DNA from: Palsa-360 sp963710315
GTDB taxonomy: Bacteria; Acidobacteriota; Terriglobia; Acidiferrales; UBA7541
Length of the DNA stretch: 64,000 nt
Reading direction: 5' to 3'
Assembly (NCBI GenBank): GCA_963710315.1
Contig: CAVPZW010000009.1
Coordinates: forward strand, 186,001 to 250,000
Position numbers and translations under genes: made by a program
Shown: positions 58,689-64,000 of the stretch, one piece after another
How the letters are laid out: each line of letters opens with the position of its first letter
Position numbering within the stretch: the stretch's first letter is position 1
The notes under the pieces: model-generated
Told to the model about the DNA's origin: nothing
Seen by the model: the letters and a program-made list of their open reading frames with translations, nothing else
Databases searched by the model: none

Positions 58689-59625
58689 GAGAAGCGGATT
58701 GCGCCGGCGATTCGGATAGCCGCGCCGCCATGCGCGCGGCGCCAAGCGCCGGAGAAATTTCCAGCCGCGATATTTTGGCGCGCAATGCTCCGCTGGTGAG
58801 CACCGAGTCCAGCAGCGCATCCAGCATGTGGCAGTGGCCAAACACGCCGCCGCATTTCACCAGCGGAAATTCCTGGCCTTTCATTCCCAGGCGGCGAATC
58901 ACGATCAGGGCGAGGTTGCCGAGGCCGATGGCCGACGCAAACATGATTTCCTTTGCCGCGCTGTCCTCGGAATTTGCGGCAGCCGCGACGACCGGAAACA
59001 ATTCCGGAAACACATCGTCTGGATTTTTGGCGATGCGCAACATCATTTCGTCCCAGTCCGGACAATCCAGCGCGGCGGAAATCATTTCCGGCAACACGCT
59101 GGCGGGCGCATCCGTATCGCGAGCGCGCGCCACGGAAGAAACGGCTCGCCGTCCAATCTCAAACGCGCTGCCTTCGTCGCCGATCCGCGGCCCGTAGCCG
59201 CCCGCGCGCGCGGTTTCTCCAGCAGCGTTGCGCCCGAACGCAACCGATCCCGTGCCCGCGATCAGTACAACACCCGGCCCGGGGCCGACAGCCGCCTCCA
59301 GCGCGATTTCATAATCGGTGGAAACCTGCGCCAGCGCGGAGGGAAACTCCTGCGCCAGAAAGACAAGCACGCGGCGCACCACGTTGCGGCGGCCCGCTCC
59401 GGCAAGGCCTGCGTGAACGGCTGAAATATCCGCGGCTTTGACATTTGCGGCTGAAAACGCCGCTGCGGCCGCTTCGCGCAGAGAGGCAAATGCGCCGTCG
59501 AATCCGCCAGATCGCAAGGGATTTGCGGGCCCGCCGAGCCCTTCGCCGACTACAGTGCCGCTCGCGTCGAGTAAAACGCAGTGCGTCTTTGTACCGCCGC
59601 CGTCAAATCCTAGTGCGTAGCCCAT
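58678..59625 (-). CDS. BadF/BadG/NagK-type sugar kinase (GlcNAc/MurNAc kinase candidate)
   Basis: 315 residues of the actin-like ATPase fold. Phosphate 1 motif GFDGGGTKTHCVLLD at the N-terminus, VHAGLAGAGR, STDYEIALEAA (catalytic Asp), VVLIAGTGSVAFGRN (phosphate 2) and YGPRIGDEGSAFEIGR. This is the pattern of N-acetylglucosamine/N-acetylmuramate kinases. The divergent symporter and the NamZ-like muramidase 3 kb away support an amino-sugar substrate from cell-wall turnover. Confidence 0.85.
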   Translation of the reverse strand: MGYALGFDGGGTKTHCVLLDASGTVVGEGLGGPANPLRSGGFDGAFASLREAAAAAFSAANVKAADISAVHAGLAGAGRRNVVRRVLVFLAQEFPSALAQVSTDYEIALEAAVGPGPGVVLIAGTGSVAFGRNAAGETARAGGYGPRIGDEGSAFEIGRRAVSSVARARDTDAPASVLPEMISAALDCPDWDEMMLRIAKNPDDVFPELFPVVAAAANSEDSAAKEIMFASAIGLGNLALIVIRRLGMKGQEFPLVKCGGVFGHCHMLDALLDSVLTSGALRAKISRLEISPALGAARMAARLSESPAQSASHGA

Positions 59626-59717
59626 GGCACCTCATTGACGCTCAAAGCGTCGGCGAAAGGTACGCGCACGCGCTTGACGCCGCACGCATGTGCACCTATC
59701 ATCGCCACGCCTTCAAC

Positions 59718-61169
59718 ATGCGCCTGACCTCTCTGGACCTTGCGATCATCGCTGCCTATCTGGCCGGCATCACTTTGTTCGGCATGGCGTTCCGGCGCGG
59801 ACAAAGCACCGTCCGCGATTATTTTCTGGGAGGGCGCACGGCGCCGTGGTGGGCGCTGGCCCTTTCGATCGTCGCAACGGAAACGTCCACGCTCACCATT
59901 GTCGGAACGCCCGCGCTGGCCTTTGCAGGAAATCTCACCTTCCTGCAATTCGTCTTCGGATACCTCGTCGGCCGCATGGTGATCGTCCTGTTGTTTCTTC
60001 CCCACTACTTCCGGGGAGAATTTTATACGGCCTATCAGCTGATGGAAAGGCGCTTTGGCGCAAAGGTAAAGGCTGTCGCGGCGTGCACATTTCTGGTGAC
60101 CCGCGTACTTGCCGAAGGCGTGCGCGTGGCGGCCATCGCGCTGGTGGTCACGGCCGCGTTGGGCACCGGGCAGCGCACTTCCATCCTGCTGATCATGGCG
60201 CTGGTGTTGATCTACACTTTCGAAGGCGGCATGAAGGCCGTGATCTGGACGGACGTCGTGCAATTCATTCTCTATTTCTGCGGCTCTCTGGCCGCATTTT
60301 TTCTGCTGCTGCACAGGATTCCCGGTGGGTGGGGCGCGATCTTGCAAGCAGCCGCCCCTGCACAAAAATTCCGCGTCTTCGATTTCTCCTTGAGCTTCGG
60401 CAATCCCGCGAAGCTGTACACGTTTTGGTCCGGCGTGGTCGGCGGCACATTCTTTACCATGGCCAGCCACGGAACGGATCAGACCATCGTGCAGCGGCTG
60501 CTCGCGGCCAAATCCGAACGCGAGAGCAAGCTGGCTCTGCTGGCCAGCGGAGTGATTATTCTTGTTCAGTTCGCGCTGTTTCTGGTGCTGGGCGTGATGC
60601 TCTTCGCGTGGCACGGCGCGCCTGCCATCGTTGCCGGCCGCAGCTACGATTCCGTTTTCCCCGACTTCATCGTCAGCGCCATGCCTTCCGGAGCGCGCGG
60701 CGCAATCCTTGCCGCGATTGTTGCCGTGGCCATGTCCAACGCCAGCGGCTCGCTGAATTCGTTGGCCGCATCCAGCGTGGTCGATTTCCAGCACCTGCGC
60801 GGATTGCAAAAACTGGAAGAAGATCCTGCACGCTTGCTGCGCCGTTCGCGGTGGATGACGCTGGTCTGGGGGATTGCGCTAGCTGTCCTCGGAACAGTGA
60901 GGTGGGGACCGATGCTCGAAGCGGGATTGACCATCGCCGCCATCACCCTGGGAAGCTTGCTGGGGCTTTTTCTACTGGCATTTTTATTTGCGCGAGCGAC
61001 GGCTGCCGGAGTCCTTACCGGCATGTTCGTGGGACTCGCCGCGATTGTCTACGTTCACTTTCGCACGCCGCTCCTGTGGACTTGGTATGTCCCGCTCAGC
61101 GCCTCCATCACTTTTCTGACAGGCGCGGTCGTGAGCCTGGCAACACAGGCTCTAACCCCAGAAGGGTAG
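59718..61169 (+). CDS. Sodium:solute symporter (SSS family)
   Basis: 483 residues from ATG 59718; the longer ORF upstream is not conserved-looking. About 13 helices. SSS marks: GITLFGMAFRRGQSTVRDYFLGGR, ALALSIVATETSTLT, GEFYTAYQLMERRFG, TFEGGMKAVIWTD and MASHGTDQTIVQRLL. It imports a sugar or organic solute with Na+. It is divergent from the sugar kinase with only 92 bases between, and a GC-rich palindrome with a T-run ends the gene. Confidence 0.88.
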   Translation: MRLTSLDLAIIAAYLAGITLFGMAFRRGQSTVRDYFLGGRTAPWWALALSIVATETSTLTIVGTPALAFAGNLTFLQFVFGYLVGRMVIVLLFLPHYFRGEFYTAYQLMERRFGAKVKAVAACTFLVTRVLAEGVRVAAIALVVTAALGTGQRTSILLIMALVLIYTFEGGMKAVIWTDVVQFILYFCGSLAAFFLLLHRIPGGWGAILQAAAPAQKFRVFDFSLSFGNPAKLYTFWSGVVGGTFFTMASHGTDQTIVQRLLAAKSERESKLALLASGVIILVQFALFLVLGVMLFAWHGAPAIVAGRSYDSVFPDFIVSAMPSGARGAILAAIVAVAMSNASGSLNSLAASSVVDFQHLRGLQKLEEDPARLLRRSRWMTLVWGIALAVLGTVRWGPMLEAGLTIAAITLGSLLGLFLLAFLFARATAAGVLTGMFVGLAAIVYVHFRTPLLWTWYVPLSASITFLTGAVVSLATQALTPEG

Positions 61170-61186
61170 GCCGAGCCACATAAAAT

Positions 61187-61320
61187 CCCCGGGTCTGAAG
61201 ACCCGGGCTACAGCAGCAACGCCACCCGTACGCATTCGTTGCAACAGGCGTTCATCGTAACCGGCATTCATCGCTGCAGGCATCTGCTGTAGCCCCGCCT
61301 CTTCAGAGGCGGGGCTTTTC
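61187..61320. repeat. Two hairpin units, family C type; the second acts as a terminator
   Basis: CCCGGGTCTGAAGACCCGGG followed by CTACAG (61188-61213), and CTGTAGCCCCGCCTCTTCAG then AGGCGGGGC plus TTTTC (61285-61320). The outer CTACAG/CTGTAG sequences pair, as in the other family C units. GCCCCGCCTCT / AGAGGCGGGGC with TTTT is a good terminator for the symporter. Confidence 0.75.
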
Positions 61321-61401
61321 TGCCGCGCTCGCAGCCCCATTCCGATTTCCTACTTGCCCGGATCGTATTTGGATTTGCCGGCAATTTCCAGGCGAGGAGA
61401 A

Positions 61402-62328
61402 TCATCCAGCAGCGGCAATTCGCGTGAGGCGCATTTCCGGATCAGGCGACACGAGGCGCGCCCTCTGCCCTCCATGGATCGCATCGGCAAGAATCGCCAA
61501 CCCTGCGGCCAGTCGTGGCCCAGGCCGCGAGAAATAGCCCGATGCCTCAACAACAATGACGCGCCCATTCCGCACCGCTGGCAAATCTTGCCATCCCTGA
61601 GGCAACGGCAGACTGCGAAACTCCATCTCCGCGGCTGCCAGGCTGTAACCGCACGGCATGATGACGATCACTTCAGGCCGTGCCGCACGCGCAGTTTCCC
61701 AATCGATGCGAAAGGATGGCTTCCCGGCTTGCCCCAGAACATCAATCCCGCCGGCGCGCTGCACCATTTCCGGAACCCAGTGTCCCGCCACGTAAAACGG
61801 ATCGAGCCATTCGAGGCACAGGACGCGTGGCCGGTTGAGCCCCGCAACAGATCGCTCCACGCTTGCGACGTCTCTCTCAAATTCAGCGACGAGTGCGTTC
61901 GCCTGCTCCACACGCCCCGTGGCTTCGCCCACCATGCGAATATCCGCGCACACGTCCGCAAGAGAATGTGGATTGAGGGTCACAATGCGCGGCTGGCGCT
62001 CCAGATGTGCGAGCGCCGCGCCCAGATCGTCCGGCGTGGCCGCGCAGACGTGGCAGAGGTCCTGCGTGACGATGATGTCGGGATCAATGGCCTGCATCAA
62101 TTCCAAATCCACGCTGTACAGGCTTTCCCCGCGCGCGAGGAATTCGCGCACCTGCCGGTCAATCGCCGCGGCGCTCTCCGTATGCGAAATGCGCGATTTA
62201 ATAAGGACAGGTTTGCCTCGCGCCTCCGGCGGGAAATCGCATTCGTGGCTGACGCCAGCCACCTGATCGCCCAGTCCCAGCGCAAACAAAATCTCCGTAG
62301 CCGACGGCAGCAAGGAGCAAATTTTCAT
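61402..62328 (-). CDS. BtuF/FecB-like periplasmic-binding-fold protein (cobalamin-binding type)
   Basis: 308 residues from ATG 62328 (MKICSLLPSATEILFALGLG). The class III binding-protein fold shows GVSHECDFPPEARGKPVL, DPDIIVTQDLCHVCAA, VLCLEWLDPFYVAGHWVPEM and VIVIMPCGYSLAAAE. This subtype lacks a signal peptide, as here, so it may act in the cytoplasm or need another route. No BtuCD permease or cobalamin gene is adjacent. The C-terminal residues run close to the downstream gap without a clear terminator. Confidence 0.8.
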   Translation of the reverse strand: MKICSLLPSATEILFALGLGDQVAGVSHECDFPPEARGKPVLIKSRISHTESAAAIDRQVREFLARGESLYSVDLELMQAIDPDIIVTQDLCHVCAATPDDLGAALAHLERQPRIVTLNPHSLADVCADIRMVGEATGRVEQANALVAEFERDVASVERSVAGLNRPRVLCLEWLDPFYVAGHWVPEMVQRAGGIDVLGQAGKPSFRIDWETARAARPEVIVIMPCGYSLAAAEMEFRSLPLPQGWQDLPAVRNGRVIVVEASGYFSRPGPRLAAGLAILADAIHGGQRARLVSPDPEMRLTRIAAAG

Positions 62329-62417
62329 ACTCGGCAATTTAACACGGAATTGATTCTGCTTTCTGGCTTCCCGGATTTCCCGCATAGCCTAGTTTGACCC
62401 TGGGCGGATCAAAATGC

Positions 62418-62441
62418 TGCCCGCCCCAAAAGCGGGCGGCC
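62418..62441. repeat. Hairpin, family C remnant
   Basis: GCTGCCCGCC CCAAAA GCGGGCGGC, followed by CTCTACAAA. It lies in the gap between the BtuF-like start and the NamZ-like stop. Confidence 0.45.
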
Positions 62442-62592
62442 TCTACAAAATCTACAATCCAAAGCCCGACCGGTTTTGTAGCAGCCGTTCCGTCACGTGC
62501 ACTTCGGGACGGAACGGGCATCTTGGAGGCCAAGCGAATCCGCGCGATTTGCTTCCTGGCTTCCGTGCTTCCTTGCTTCCCTGCCTCCAGCC

Positions 62593-63828
62593 TCACGGGT
62601 AAAGCAAATATTTCTTGCGCATCTTCTGAAACGCATTGAGATCGCTATTCCAGCCCGCCACAATCGCCGCCGGATTCCTGCTATTGGCGACCTGCTCGAT
62701 CGTCGCGGCATTCCCAAGCAACTCAATCATCCTCGGCGTTTCAAATTGTTCGGGAAAAAGTTTGTCGAGTGCGACGGCAATTTCGATTCCCATGCGCATT
62801 GTTTGCAATACATCCCGATCGGTCAGCACAACTCTTACGCCCTGGCACAATTCACCCTTGTACAGGCCGGAGTCCGGCGTGAATTTGTCAGGCTCGAATC
62901 TCACGCCAGGAATTGCGCGGCGATTCAAATAGAACGCGAGTTCCTCGCCGCGAATCCATGGCGTGCCAATGCGCTCAAAGGGCCGATCCGTCCCGCGCCC
63001 CACGGACACACCGCTTGCCTGCAAAATTTCCAGCCCTGGATACAAAATGCCCGCCTCGGCAGAGCGCAAGTTGGGAGATGGATTTACCCACGGCAGCCCG
63101 GTATCGCTGAACCACATTTGCCGCTTCCAATTTTCCATGCGGACGATGTGCAAGTCGCAGCCGATCTTTTTTTCGGCGTTAAACATTTGGGCCATTTCGC
63201 CGAGCGTCATGGCCATGCGCACAGGCATCGGAAAATAGCCCACAAAATTGATGCGCTCGCGGTCGAGCACGGGCCCTTCGACGCGCTCGCCCCCCAGCGG
63301 ATCGGGACGATCCAGAACATAAAACGCAATGTGATGCGACGCCGCGGCTTCCATCGCATATCCCATCGTGGTGATGTAGGTGTAGAAACGCACGCCTGCA
63401 TCCTGAATATCGAACACCAGCACATCGATCCCCGCGAGCATGGCGTCGGTTGGCCGCTCGGTTTCCCCGTAGAGGCTGTAAACGGGAAGCCCCGTGGCCT
63501 CGTCAGTAGCAGAAGGAACTCGGGCATCAAGGCTTCCGCGAATCCCATGCTCCGGGCTGAACAAAGCCACCAGCTTCACGCCCGGAGCATGAGCCAGCAA
63601 ATCAATCGTGCTGCGCCCCATGCGATCGATTCCAGTCTGATTGGTAATCAGCCCGACGCGCTTTCCGACAAGCGGCGCAAATTCCCGCGCTTCAAAGACA
63701 TCAATCCCGGCCATCGTTTGCGCGGCTGAAGAAGGGACTTGAATCCACAGATGAACACAGATAAACACTGATAAAATAAATCTAATTAACAAAAATCTCC
63801 AGTCCGCAAATGTCCTCCGATCGTTCAT
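62593..63828 (-). CDS. DUF1343 protein, NamZ-like exo-beta-N-acetylmuramidase
   Basis: About 411 residues from ATG 63828; starts at 63837 and 63897 are possible. The mature domain begins near AGIDVFEAREFAPLVGKRVG and carries the family motifs LITNQTGIDRMG, LFSPEHGIRG, VFDIQDAGVRFYTYITTMGYAME, VLDRPDPLGG and GRGTDRPFERIG. NamZ (DUF1343) cleaves MurNAc from the non-reducing ends of peptidoglycan fragments. Export is needed for that. The hydrophobic leader RFILSVFICVHLWIQV is encoded by the inverted repeat of family A (63743-63775), so the original leader seems to have been replaced. Confidence 0.82.
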   Translation of the reverse strand: MNDRRTFADWRFLLIRFILSVFICVHLWIQVPSSAAQTMAGIDVFEAREFAPLVGKRVGLITNQTGIDRMGRSTIDLLAHAPGVKLVALFSPEHGIRGSLDARVPSATDEATGLPVYSLYGETERPTDAMLAGIDVLVFDIQDAGVRFYTYITTMGYAMEAAASHHIAFYVLDRPDPLGGERVEGPVLDRERINFVGYFPMPVRMAMTLGEMAQMFNAEKKIGCDLHIVRMENWKRQMWFSDTGLPWVNPSPNLRSAEAGILYPGLEILQASGVSVGRGTDRPFERIGTPWIRGEELAFYLNRRAIPGVRFEPDKFTPDSGLYKGELCQGVRVVLTDRDVLQTMRMGIEIAVALDKLFPEQFETPRMIELLGNAATIEQVANSRNPAAIVAGWNSDLNAFQKMRKKYLLYP

Positions 63829-63936
63829 GCATGCCATAGCATGCGCCGCGCTGAGTTGACGAGCGTTTCCCAAACAACCTTTTATATTTTCTTTCATCAG
63901 TTTCTATCTGTGTCGATCTGTGTTCATCTGTGGATT
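63743..63936. repeat. Gene-less inverted repeat pair, family A, overlapping the NamZ-like leader
   Basis: Left arm 63743-63775 differs from the left arm of the 51831 unit by a single base. The right arm (about 63892-63936) is its inverted copy with one extra CTGTGTCGAT unit. The gap of about 115 bases holds only the 5' end of the NamZ-like ORF. A further CATCCGTGTTTATCTGTGTG phrase (63954-63988), of the 44.5-kb subtype, follows. Confidence 0.8.
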
Positions 63937-64000
63937 CATATGCTTGCAAGTCTCATCCGTGTTTATCTGTGTGCATCCGTGGTTCCAATCTCATTTGTAA

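Noticed and set aside
1..64000. tRNA, rRNA or CRISPR array
   Set aside because: No cloverleaf with the usual T-arm sequence, no rRNA-like stretch and no regularly spaced direct repeats were noticed. A covariance-model scan would be decisive; none was run.

Overview
The window looks like a chromosomal segment of an Acidobacteriota bacterium (Terriglobia-like). This is an inference. It rests on the gene mix (two SoxCD-type pairs, DUF1501/DUF1800, PilZ proteins, GxxExxY, H+-pyrophosphatase, an exported class II aldolase), on a fairly high GC content, and on the very dense long inverted repeats between genes. No rRNA, tRNA, CRISPR array, transposase or phage gene was seen.

Layout. 0-8 kb: a CoA-transferase cut by the window edge, a two-domain cupredoxin with a SCO-type copper chaperone, an exported alpha/beta hydrolase, a PQQ dehydrogenase and a protein with a dead M48-like peptidase domain. 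8.3-15 kb: a minus-strand aromatic-oxidation group (TauD-type dioxygenase, NicC-like and phenol-hydroxylase-like flavin monooxygenases, enol-lactonase-like hydrolase) interrupted by a radical SAM/SPASM gene that sits between two copies of one palindromic repeat. 15-21.4 kb: frameshifted FKBP, beta-propeller, DAHP synthase with a complete aromatic leader-peptide attenuator, lipid kinase, YdjM-like hydrolase, VTT membrane protein. 21.5-29.4 kb: a miniature multicopper-oxidase protein, TfoX-like and DinB-like proteins, a hybrid histidine kinase and a K+-independent-type H+-pyrophosphatase. 29.5-33.5 kb: two tandem SoxC-SoxD-like pairs. 33.6-41.8 kb: malate synthase, OxlT-like transporter, DUF1501 and DUF1800 genes with several +1 frameshifts, a YihY protein. 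42-43.4 kb: Tat-exported class II aldolase and a GYD protein.

43.6-56 kb holds a complete set for reductive uracil/thymine breakdown: PreT and PreA (dihydropyrimidine dehydrogenase), dihydropyrimidinase, beta-ureidopropionase, an AGXT2-like aminotransferase for beta-alanine, and an NCS1 permease. Between these lie PilZ proteins, a DEDD nuclease, an M50-like membrane protein and a GxxExxY gene enclosed by 33-bp inverted repeats. 56-64 kb: zinc-ribbon membrane proteins, another PilZ protein, and what looks like a cell-wall sugar recycling set (BadF/NagK/MurK-like kinase, sodium:solute symporter, NamZ-like DUF1343 muramidase) plus a BtuF-like protein.

The strongest regulatory find is the aroF leader: a consensus promoter almost directly at the start codon of a 30-residue peptide with eight Tyr/Trp/Phe codons, followed by mutually exclusive hairpins and a rho-independent terminator. 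The strongest candidate for a new genetic unit is the GxxExxY gene with its terminal inverted repeats. Gene-less relatives of that repeat occur at 44.5 kb and 63.7 kb, and the last one supplies the apparent signal peptide of the NamZ-like protein.
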